Of a stretch of DNA of 64,000 bases, positions 53,676-62,500 are shown piece by piece (positions within the stretch are counted from its first letter, which is position 1; each line of letters starts with the position of its first letter). The stretch lies in NCBI RefSeq assembly GCF_020966635.1, contig NZ_JAJKFQ010000005.1:1080481-1144480 (forward strand), given 5' to 3'. The translations under genes were made by a program, and so were the position numbers. The notes beneath the pieces were generated by a model that saw only the letters and a program-made list of their open reading frames with translations, had not been told where the DNA came from and did no database searches. The stretch is from Stieleria sp. JC731 (GTDB lineage Bacteria > Planctomycetota > Planctomycetia > Pirellulales > Pirellulaceae).

Positions 53676-55166
53676 CTATGGCGTCCATCCAGGTGCAGAT
53701 CGAGTCCAATCTTCTGGCTTAATACCGGCGGACTTCAGGGCGCGATCGATTGCCATAATTGTCGATTGATTCGGTTTGAACGATCCGGGACGCTTTCCCT
53801 GGGCAATTTCACGCGGCGTGCTTCCCAACGCATTGCGATGATGCCAGTCCCTAGGGTGGGCACCGAGTTCAACGCAGCGATCGACCACTATGGCAAAGCT
53901 GCGATAAGCCGCGCCGTGGATCACCGTTTCGCCATGCTGGTCCACATCATTGATGTCTCCCCCCCAGTGGACTAGCTGGTCAAGCGTCGCCAATGTTTCT
54001 GATTCTGATCCGGGATATTCATCGGCGACAAAGACTCCGACACCTGCCGCAGCCAACATGGGTGTGGTCCCGTCGGAATTGGCGATCGAAATGTTAGCGC
54101 CAAGTTCAACGAGGACTTTTGAAAGTGGAACGTCATTCGTGAAGGCGGCATACAGAAGCGGAGTCGCGCCCTTGGGATTTAAATTCGCGTTGGAATACCG
54201 CCCACGCTGGAGCTGCAGATTCACATCGGCTCCACGGGCAACCAGTTCACGGACGAATTGTAGGCTGCCAAGATTTCCGCTGCCGATCGGTGCAGGGTCG
54301 CCCTCTGGGTTGTCACCGCGTGATGGCCTGCGCACCCACGAAAGGGCATGAAGCGGCGCGAATCCGCTGCGTTGATCATTCGGATCCGCCCCTCGATCAA
54401 CAAGTTCAATCGCCAATTGGTAGTGCGCACTTTCGACGGCAAGTAAAAGCGCTGACATGCCTTTGCGCGGTGATCGCCCGGATGAATTCACCGGCGTCAT
54501 CCTATCATTCACATCTGCACCTGCGTCCAGCAGACGGTGTGCAACGGCGCGATGACCCTGGCGGGCGGCAAAATGAAATGCGGTAAAACCACTTCGAAGT
54601 TTGGTATCGATATCAGCACCCGCATTGATCAATGCGTCGACGACATCAACATGTCCCGCGGCGGATGCCCACATCAGCGATGTCTGCCCATCACGTTGTT
54701 TGTGATTTACATCAGCGCCGTTTTTGATCAGCTTTTCAACAAGCTGCGAATTGCCGGTCCGGCACGCATGCATCAACAATGATTCATCGCCTGCGAGTCG
54801 ATGCTTTACGTTCGCCCCCGCATCGATCAGCGCCTCAGCGGATTTCAAATCGCCGAAACGACAAGCAATTGCCAGTGGTGTGATCCCGTATTCGTTTGCG
54901 GGATCAACGCTCGCTCCCTTTTGGAGAAGTGTCTTCACGCCGGAATGATGCCCCTTGAAAACACACCAGTGCAGGGCCGACATGCCATCGGCTTGCCGTT
55001 GATCAAGATCTGTCGTATCGAGAACCGTACGAGCGAAGGATTTCCAATCGGCTCGTTCCGCTTGATCAGCCAACGGCGTTGACTGCGGATCGGTTTCCTG
55101 GGCGGCGGTAGCAAAGCACCAGATCGAAAGTGATGCGAATAGACCTAATTGGTAGATCAGGCTCAT
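53676..55166 (-). CDS. Secreted ankyrin-repeat protein
   Basis: The 496-residue protein starts with a signal peptide (LIYQLGLFASLSIWCFATAA) and then consists almost wholly of about ten ankyrin repeats: QADGMSALHWCVFKGHHSGV, YGITPLAIACRFGDLKSAEA, DGQTSLMWASAAGHVDVVDA, SGFTAFHFAARQGHRAVAHR, KGMSALLLAVESAHYQLAIE, KGATPLLYAAFTNDVPLSKV and others. They are interrupted by short loops containing STGRSP- or RPSRGD-type sequence. The ligand is unknown. The C-terminal 45 residues resemble the usual end of such proteins (GSTPREIAQGKRPGSFKP). It follows the UDP-sugar pyrophosphorylase gene by 89 bp on the same strand. Confidence 0.9.
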   Translation of the reverse strand: MSLIYQLGLFASLSIWCFATAAQETDPQSTPLADQAERADWKSFARTVLDTTDLDQRQADGMSALHWCVFKGHHSGVKTLLQKGASVDPANEYGITPLAIACRFGDLKSAEALIDAGANVKHRLAGDESLLMHACRTGNSQLVEKLIKNGADVNHKQRDGQTSLMWASAAGHVDVVDALINAGADIDTKLRSGFTAFHFAARQGHRAVAHRLLDAGADVNDRMTPVNSSGRSPRKGMSALLLAVESAHYQLAIELVDRGADPNDQRSGFAPLHALSWVRRPSRGDNPEGDPAPIGSGNLGSLQFVRELVARGADVNLQLQRGRYSNANLNPKGATPLLYAAFTNDVPLSKVLVELGANISIANSDGTTPMLAAAGVGVFVADEYPGSESETLATLDQLVHWGGDINDVDQHGETVIHGAAYRSFAIVVDRCVELGAHPRDWHHRNALGSTPREIAQGKRPGSFKPNQSTIMAIDRALKSAGIKPEDWTRSAPGWTP

Positions 55167-55255
55167 TGGACAATCTGGAATCGTGACCGATGGAGCGTAA
55201 AATTTCTATCGTATCCGATTCCGTCTTGCCCAGGGGCAATGCGAAAGCGGACGCG

Positions 55256-56623
55256 TTAGATCTGGTGCTCACCTTCGTAGGTCCCCTCGGGGATCGTCGA
55301 AGGAGACTCGCTCCCCAGCAAGCTGGCTTCACCTTTGATGACGACATCGGGTGCGAAGCTGACATTCCCTTTAACGCATAGCGACACACAGTTAGCCAGT
55401 GATGGTGCGTCAGGGACGCGTTCTTGCAAGTCTGCAATACGTTTGAAGTATTGATCGTCGAGACTGATGGACGGTGGCATTCCGTTGCGAGAATCGATTA
55501 AGCCTACGGAATGATCCTGACGAACTTCGTAGGCGTCACTTCGGACAGCAAGCAAATCGCCGGTCGTTTTCACAGGTGCGAATCTTGATCGCGGGACTCG
55601 AATTGCATCGGTGTTCGGTAGAACTTCGATCGCCGCACCCATGGCCGTTTCAAGTTGAAAGACTGGAGTGGAACTGGAATCCTTTGGATCCACCGTTTTC
55701 CGGTTGGTGATGGTCGGAAGTGCGACGGTCCCGTCACCGGCTTTCAGAAAGTCATCGAGTTGCTGCAAGTCGATCCAAAGATTGTTTGTATTGAAGTAAC
55801 GATGCCGCGTGATGTCCTGGAATTGTGTTTCTTCATCGGGATGACATTGCGCCTTTTCGCGTAGTAGCAATCCACCCTGTTTGTCCTTGGCGAGATGGCC
55901 GCCTTTCTTATCTGCAGCCGTTCGGTCAGCGACCTCCATCATGAACGATTTCTTTCCGTCGACGAAGTGACCGAGAATGCGCAGGTCAAGCGTCGCGCCT
56001 AAGTTGTCCGCATTGGAGACAAACAAATAACGTCGGCCTTGGGCAAGCAGTTTCTCTAAGGTGCCACTGGTCACGAGCGCAGCATAAATGTCACCGTGTC
56101 CGGGAGGGCACCACTGCATCGATGGATCTTCAGGCCATTCGGCAGGGCACATCGTTTCGGCATCGATCTTGGGGACTTGATGCTGCAAGAACGAAATCAC
56201 ATCGACCTGTCCGCTAAATCCGTTGACCGCCGCAGCCGTTTGCTCTTCAGTCGAAAAGCTGTTCATCAAGACAAGTGGGACGCCAAGGCTTTCGTTTTGC
56301 CGAAGGATCAGTTCTAAGAACGTGTCCTCGCCACGAACTGGCAGCAGCGACTTTGGGCCATCCAGTCCCATCGATGTACCCAATCCGCCGTTAAGCTTCA
56401 GAACGGCGGTCGCTGATAAGTTCTCACGACCGATCGCTTCGAGCGAATCGTCTAGTGTGTCCGCATCGACGACCGAGTCGACTGGGGAAATCTCTGCTTC
56501 TCGGATCGTTGCTTCTTTGCCGTTACACAGGTTTTCGTAGTGTGTCTTGAACAAACGGACGACGATGTCGGGCGTGTTGGCTTCGGCAAGTTTGTTGGCG
56601 ACGGCGTCCCAGTTGGCTGGCAT
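55256..56623 (-). CDS. UDPGP-type UTP-sugar-1-phosphate uridylyltransferase
   Basis: The 455-residue protein makes UDP-sugars (UDP-glucose or UDP-N-acetylhexosamine) and is of the eukaryote-like UDPGP family rather than GalU. The nucleotide-binding loop is LKLNGGLGTSMGLDGPKSL (about residues 76-94). Other conserved segments are PLVLMNSFSTEEQT, WCPPGHGDIYAALVTSG, YLFVSNADNLGATLD, FNTNNLWIDLQQL and VPRSRFAPVKTTGDLLAVRS. The C-terminus forms a left-handed helix-like end (LCVKGNVSFAPDVVIKGEAS). It would supply precursors for cell envelope polysaccharides. It stands between the nth and ankyrin genes on the minus strand. Confidence 0.9.
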   Translation of the reverse strand: MPANWDAVANKLAEANTPDIVVRLFKTHYENLCNGKEATIREAEISPVDSVVDADTLDDSLEAIGRENLSATAVLKLNGGLGTSMGLDGPKSLLPVRGEDTFLELILRQNESLGVPLVLMNSFSTEEQTAAAVNGFSGQVDVISFLQHQVPKIDAETMCPAEWPEDPSMQWCPPGHGDIYAALVTSGTLEKLLAQGRRYLFVSNADNLGATLDLRILGHFVDGKKSFMMEVADRTAADKKGGHLAKDKQGGLLLREKAQCHPDEETQFQDITRHRYFNTNNLWIDLQQLDDFLKAGDGTVALPTITNRKTVDPKDSSSTPVFQLETAMGAAIEVLPNTDAIRVPRSRFAPVKTTGDLLAVRSDAYEVRQDHSVGLIDSRNGMPPSISLDDQYFKRIADLQERVPDAPSLANCVSLCVKGNVSFAPDVVIKGEASLLGSESPSTIPEGTYEGEHQI

Positions 56624-56797
56624 GAGTTCTTTTGTTTCGAGAATGATTGGAAGTGAACTGTGATCCGATCATCAGACAGTTCCGGGGTCCGCAATGTAGT
56701 GTATTGGACGCTGCAGAAGACTGAAGCCAAGCGGGTATTCGTATGAAAGAAGCTTGAAGGGCTGTGAAAGTCACATTCCGGGTGCGGTGCTTCTTAC

Positions 56798-57463
56798 CTA
56801 CGCCTTCTTGGCGATGAAAGGGCGTTTCCTGTTCGGATACACTTCCTTGCAAATCGCACATCGCGTGCCATCGCAGCCCCGAGCGGTGCAGTGCTCTCGA
56901 CCATAGAAAATGATCTGCAAATGGAGCTTATTCCATGAAGATTCGGGGAACAGTTTCTTCAGGTCCGCTTCTGTTTGGGTGACATTCTTCCCGTTAGTCA
57001 GGCCCCAACGTTGAGCCAAGCGGTGGATGTGTGTGTCGACCGGGAACGCAGGGTGACCGAACGCTTGGCTCATCACAACGCTGGCCGTTTTGTGGCCAAC
57101 GCCTGGAAGTTTTTCGAGCTCTGCGAACGATTCGGGGACGTCGCCGTTATGCTCGGTCACGATCATTTCCGAAAGTCCCGCCAGACTCTTGGCTTTCTGC
57201 TTGGAAAGTCCGAGGGGGCGAATGATCTGCAGGATGTTTTCTTCGCCGAGGTCCCACATCGCTTGTGGCGTCGGAGCTTGCCGGAATAGTTCTGGCGTGA
57301 TCTCGTTCACCTTCTTATCGGTGCACTGAGCACTCAGTACAACAGCGACCAGCAATGTAAACGGATCGCTATGGTCCAGCGGAATCGGTGTCTCCGGGTA
57401 GAGTTCTTCGAGTCGTTCGTGGACCTTTGCGGCGCGTTCAGATTTCAGCATTTTGATGGACAA
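56798..57463 (-). CDS. nth: Endonuclease III (DNA glycosylase/AP lyase)
   Basis: Nth removes oxidised pyrimidines and cuts at abasic sites. The 221-residue protein has the helix-hairpin-helix LPGVGHKTA (119-127) with the catalytic Lys125, and the catalytic Asp143 in FPVDTHIHRLAQR. The 4Fe-4S region is present but its Cys spacing is unusual: Cys192, Cys197, Cys202 and Cys205, against the common C-x6-C-x2-C-x5-C. The gene starts 36 bp after the stop of ruvB on the same strand, so the two are probably one transcript for DNA repair. Confidence 0.93.
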   Translation of the reverse strand: MSIKMLKSERAAKVHERLEELYPETPIPLDHSDPFTLLVAVVLSAQCTDKKVNEITPELFRQAPTPQAMWDLGEENILQIIRPLGLSKQKAKSLAGLSEMIVTEHNGDVPESFAELEKLPGVGHKTASVVMSQAFGHPAFPVDTHIHRLAQRWGLTNGKNVTQTEADLKKLFPESSWNKLHLQIIFYGREHCTARGCDGTRCAICKEVYPNRKRPFIAKKA

Positions 57464-57499
57464 GCGATCGATGCAGTGAGATCGATTTTGTTTTAGAGG

Positions 57500-58639
57500 C
57501 TAAGCAGCTGGCGGCTGCATCTTCAAATGTTCAAATGCCTTCATCGTCGCGATGCGGCCGCGTCGCGTTCGCACAATCAGTTCGCTCCGCAGCAAGAAAG
57601 GCTCGACTTCGTCTTCCAGTGTGTCACTGCTGACGTTCATCGTATGTGCGATCGCTTCGAGACCGCTGGGGCCACCGCTGAAGACGCGAATCAGAGTTTC
57701 CAAATAGTTGCGGTCTTGTTTGTCCAATCCCAATCGATCGATACCGATCATATCGAGAGCGTCCCTGGCGACCCCGAGTGTCACGACACCTTTGGCACGC
57801 ACTTGCGCGAAATCGCGGACCCAGTGCAAGCGGTTGTTTGCCAAACGTGGTGTGCTTCGTGAACGCCGGGAGATCTCACTTGCCGCCGCTTCGTCAACGT
57901 CGATCGATAGTTTCTTCGAGTTGCGGATTACCAAATCGGTTAGCTGCGACTCTGAGTACCAACCGAGGTGCTCACGAATCTGAAAACGATCTCGCAATGG
58001 TGCGCTAAGCATACCTGCGCGAGTTGTCGCTCCGATCAACGTGAAGGGCTGCAGTTCGAAATTCAATGTTCGAGCGTTGACGCCTTCGCCAAGAACGATG
58101 TCGATGCGAAAGTCTTCCATCGCTGTGTAGAGATATTCTTCGACAGCTTTGGGGACGCGATGGATTTCGTCGATGAACAGGACGCTATGGGCGGAGACGT
58201 TGGTCAGGTAAGGAAGCAAGTCCTTCGGCGCTGACAAACCGGCACCGTTTGCCATTTGAATCGTCGTTCCCATTTCCGCCGGGATGACGGTCGCAAAAGT
58301 CGTCTTACCCAAGCCGGGCGGACCGTCGAACAGAATGTGCCCCAACGGTTCGCCACGGTTCAGAGCCGCACCAATTGCGATCTTCAGTCGCTCGATCACG
58401 TCGCGCTGTCCGACCATTTCGTCCAGCCGAGTCGGACGCAGCTTGCCGTCACGCTCTTCCGGTTGTCCCGATTGCCCCGAAAGTCCATCAATGCTTGGAG
58501 GATCTCGATCGTCCGAATCATCAGACGGATTTCTATTGCCCATCAATTTTGCGGCCGCGCTGTCGAAATTCTCGGTGTTACCGTCCTGATCACCGGGGTC
58601 TCGGGGATCGGATTGTTGGTAGACTGCCTCTCGAGCCAT
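57500..58639 (-). CDS. ruvB: Holliday junction branch-migration ATPase RuvB
   Basis: RuvB drives branch migration with RuvA in recombination repair. The protein is 379 residues from the chosen ATG at 58639; a frame open to 58804 would overlap the divergent sigma gene and is less likely. Motifs are complete: LRPTRLDEMVGQ at the domain start (68-78), Walker A GPPGLGKT (106-113), Walker B LFIDEIHR (154-161), the sensor TLIGATTRAGMLSAPLRDRF, and the arginine-finger/sensor region SRRSRSTPRLANNRLHWVRD. The first 65 residues are an Asp/Pro/Ser-rich extension not found in most RuvB. ruvA and ruvC are not in the window. nth follows in the same direction. Confidence 0.95.
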   Translation of the reverse strand: MAREAVYQQSDPRDPGDQDGNTENFDSAAAKLMGNRNPSDDSDDRDPPSIDGLSGQSGQPEERDGKLRPTRLDEMVGQRDVIERLKIAIGAALNRGEPLGHILFDGPPGLGKTTFATVIPAEMGTTIQMANGAGLSAPKDLLPYLTNVSAHSVLFIDEIHRVPKAVEEYLYTAMEDFRIDIVLGEGVNARTLNFELQPFTLIGATTRAGMLSAPLRDRFQIREHLGWYSESQLTDLVIRNSKKLSIDVDEAAASEISRRSRSTPRLANNRLHWVRDFAQVRAKGVVTLGVARDALDMIGIDRLGLDKQDRNYLETLIRVFSGGPSGLEAIAHTMNVSSDTLEDEVEPFLLRSELIVRTRRGRIATMKAFEHLKMQPPAA

Positions 58640-58742
58640 TTGGTCTTCCGTCCGTGCAATTCCACGTGGTGTAATTTGTCCGCACTGTTTTACTCGAAAC
58701 GGTGAATCTCGTCGGCGCTTATTCCGCAACCAAATCCAGCAC

Positions 58743-59324
58743 ATGGTCGATTCATCCGCAAATTCTGACCCTATCGATGTTTCTGATCCGGCCGTGATCG
58801 CCAATTACGAGCCCTATTTGCGGATGCTTGCCCGGACGCGGATGCGACAGGCCTATCAAGCCAAGATTGGGGCTTCGGATATGGTTCAGCAAGCGATGAT
58901 GCAGGCGGTGGCTGGATTTGACGGATTTCGCGGAAGCACTGAAGCCGAGTTGATGGCTTGGCTCAGGCAGATTTTGGCCCACCATCTGTGCCATCTCGAT
59001 CGTGATTTGCATCGCGACAAACGCGACATCCGCCGTGAGCAATCGATGGAGCAGAAGCTTGCCGCTTCGTCGATGCGTCTGGAAGGCCTCCTTGCCGGAG
59101 GTGACCGAACCCCCAGTCAAAACGTGGCGTTTGGTGAGAGCGTTGTGCAGATCAGTCAAGCGATCGCCAAGCTGCCCGAAGCGCAGGCCGACGCCGTTCG
59201 CCTGCACTATCTCGAAGGCATGAAGCTGAGCGAGGTTGCCGAGGAGCTTGGAAAATCAACCGGAGCGATCGCAGGCCTGCTCCACCGCGGAATGAAAGCC
59301 CTGCGAAAGCAGCTTGATCAGTAG
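58743..59324 (+). CDS. ECF-type RNA polymerase sigma factor, second
   Basis: The 193-residue protein has region 2 (YLRMLARTRMRQAYQAKIGA, ASDMVQQAMMQAV, ELMAWLRQILAHHLCHLDRD) and region 4 (AIAKLPEAQADAVRLHYLEG, SEVAEELGKSTGAIAGLLHR). An Arg/Lys-rich linker with SMEQKLAASS separates them. The pattern is that of the planctomycete-expanded ECF groups. No anti-sigma gene follows; the next gene on this strand is the giant beta-helix protein, 263 bp away, which could be a target but could equally be independent. It is divergent from ruvB. Confidence 0.93.
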   Translation: MVDSSANSDPIDVSDPAVIANYEPYLRMLARTRMRQAYQAKIGASDMVQQAMMQAVAGFDGFRGSTEAELMAWLRQILAHHLCHLDRDLHRDKRDIRREQSMEQKLAASSMRLEGLLAGGDRTPSQNVAFGESVVQISQAIAKLPEAQADAVRLHYLEGMKLSEVAEELGKSTGAIAGLLHRGMKALRKQLDQ

Positions 59325-59401
59325 TTTTCCGCTCGCGAATGCGCGATGACGCTCAGTAGATTCGTGGCATTTGGTTGCTAATCGACCAATGGCTGCTGAA
59401 G

Positions 59402-59427
59402 ATCGATTTTGGGCGATAAAAATCGAT
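59402..59427. repeat. Inverted repeat downstream of the second sigma gene
   Basis: ATCGATTTT (59402-59410) and AAAATCGAT (59419-59427) are perfect inverted copies around an 8-base spacer. This may be a weak terminator or an operator before the giant gene; neither can be decided from the sequence. Confidence 0.4.
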
Positions 59428-59587
59428 ACCGAATGGATATTTGGACACTCTCTATGCGTTCTCCTTGGGTACTCTAGGTGATCGCTAGTTCCCCCTTTGG
59501 CGCTGGGGCTGTGCCGGGTGGGGATGTGGGGTCTGAAGTGCATGGTTTGCACCTCGAAAGTTCCAAAAACTCTCTATCGCAGCATCG

Positions 59588-62500
59588 ATGAGCAAGCAAC
59601 GCGACTGGAAGTGGCTGTTTCGTCAATCTAAACCCGTCCCAAAAAACAGACCGAATCGTCGCAAACGACGATCGCAAGCTGAGCAGCTGGAGGCAAGACG
59701 CCTTCTCGCTCGCGAGGTCTCCGGGACGCTTGCGGCCGATGACGTTTGGTCGGGCACGATTTACGTCAAGGACTCGGTGACGGTTCCCCAAGGCGTCAAG
59801 TTGGAAATCGAACCGGGGACCGTTGTCAAAGTTGACACCGGTCGCGTGATCCACGCCGAAGGGACGATCGAGGCGATCGGTTCGGCGCTTTCGCCGATCA
59901 CGTTTACGTCCCATCTGGACGAAAGCATCGGTGAGGATGTGACGACTGGGGACACGGTCGCATTTGCAGGGGCCTGGGAAACGATCAATTTAGTCGGCCC
60001 CAGTTCCGTCTTCGAACACGTCAACGTCCAATATGCCGGCGATCAACAAGGCAATGGTTCTGGCAGCGGTAAAATTTCGTCATTGCGATTGCTGTTTGGC
60101 GGCACCGATCCGTTAGAGCAGACCCAGTTGACCGATGTCACAGTGTCGGAAGGTTTTGGCAACGGGGTTTACATTCAGTCCGGAAGCCCGTCGCTAACCC
60201 GAGTCACCGCGAACGATTTGGCCGAGGTTCCCTTCTATTTTGACCTCGGTGCATCACCCAACATCAATGACATTAACGGTTCGGGTAACCAAGCGGGTGA
60301 CAAGATTGTCATCACAACAGGAACGTTGACCGAGGACAGGACGTGGAACTATGGCAGCCTACCAATCGAGATTAACGGAGGTGCATTTACGATTGGTCAA
60401 GACGCGAACATGGAACCGGTCACCCTATCGATCGCTCCAGGTACCGTTGTCAAAGTTCAAAACTCGTACGCGATCACCGTCGGCCCTGGGAACCTTCATG
60501 CCATCGGGACCGAAAACGATCCGGTTGTTTTCACAGCCAGTACTGATGACAGCGCCGGTGGTGATACCAATGGCGATGCGGATTCGACAATTCCCTACCC
60601 CGGGTTTTGGGAATCGATCTACCTGAACTCCGCAGGCAGCATTCTTGAGAACGTTGATATCCGCTATGCCGGGGACAACAACGGAAGCGGAAGCGGTGCC
60701 GGAGCGGTCTCATCGGTAAGGATTGATTACGACGACCGAGATCCGCTTAATCAGAACCGCTTGACCAATGTAAATATCTCCGACGGGTATTCGCATGGTG
60801 TCGCCATCTATTCAGGTGCGCCGGTGTTGGACAACGTGGATGTTCAAGATTCATTCGGCTATCCGTTTTACTTTGGACTTAACGCAGACCCGCAAGTATC
60901 TGAACTGACCGGCAGCAACAACTTGGCCGGTGATCGGATTACGATTCAAGGCGGTACGCTGACCGAAGATCGGACCTGGGACTACGGCGATCTTCCGCTG
61001 CACCTCAGCAGCGATCTGTCTGTTCGTGCCGATGGAATGGGGGTTCCTGCGACGCTCGATATTGCGGCAGGGACGATCATCAAGGTTTCGCTTGGAAGCT
61101 ATGTTCAAGCGATCGAAGGAGCTATCGTTGCGATTGGCACCGAGGCCGAACCCATCGTGTGGACCGCATGGACGGATGATTCGATTGGTGATGATTCGGG
61201 CGGTGATGGTGACGCAACCACACCCTACCCAGGTTACTGGGAATCGATCTATCTATACGGCGAAGGCAGCGTTTTTGAACACGCGGAAGTTCGCTACGCG
61301 GGCGACACCAACGGAAGTGGCAACGGTGCCGGAGCCATCGGTGCGATCGAAGTTAGGCTCGATGACCGGGAAACGCAGAATCAAATTCGCCTATCGGAAG
61401 TCCTGGTTGCCGATGCGTATTCCAACGGTGTGAATGTCCGATCGGGAGCACCCGTCCTGCAAAATGTGCATGTGCAGGATTCCTATGGGTACCCGTTCTA
61501 TTTTGATCTCGATTCGGATCCACAGACTTCCGGTCTGACCGGTCTAGGAAACACAGCGGGCGATCGCATCACATTGCAAGGCGGAACGCTGACCGAAGAC
61601 CGCGATTGGGACTACGGCAGCCTACCGTTGCATGTCATCGGAGATCTTGTGGTGCGAGCCGACGGGATGAGTGTTCCGGCGACGTTGAACATCGCAGCTG
61701 GCACCATCATCAAGATGGAAAGTGCTCGCTATCTGCAAGCCTTAGAAGGAACCATCATCGCGGCAGGAACCGCTGCCGAACCGATCGTGATCACTGCCGC
61801 TTCTGACGATTCCGTCGGAGGAGATTCCAATGGCAATGCGGATGCGACGAATCCTTATCCCGGATTTTGGGAGTCCGTGTATTTACAAGGTCCGGGTAAT
61901 CGCCTGGACCATGTGGAGATCCGCTACGCCGGAGATACCAACGGAGATGGTACGGGATCGGGGGCGGTCGGGTCCGTCGAACTTCGTTATTCAGGAGGTG
62001 TCCCTGCCGAAGAAACGCAATTAAGCAATGTGCGAATTTCGGATGGTTTCTCGACCGGATTGAATGTCTTCAGTGGAACACCAACGCTGCAGAATATCCA
62101 CGTCGAAGATCAGTTCGGTGTTCCATACTATTTCGCTCTGGCAGCCGATCCACAAACCTCTGGATTAAGCGGCCGCGACAACTTGGGTGGCGATCGAATC
62201 GTTATCCAAACCGGAACGCTGACGCAGGATCGGACTTGGGACTACGGTGACCTTCCGATTGACTTGACCGCTGGTGACTTGGTCGTCGGCTCTGATGGTG
62301 AAGACAACCCGGCGACGTTGACAATTGCACCGGGAACCGTGGTCAAGGTTTGGCAGAGCTACTACATCTGGTCGTCTAGTGGAAACATCCAAGCGATCGG
62401 AACCGACGATGATCCGATCGTCTTTACAGCCCGAACCGACGATTCGGTTGGTGGTGATTCCAATGGCGATGGACTAAGCACCAAGCCCTATCCAGGTTTT

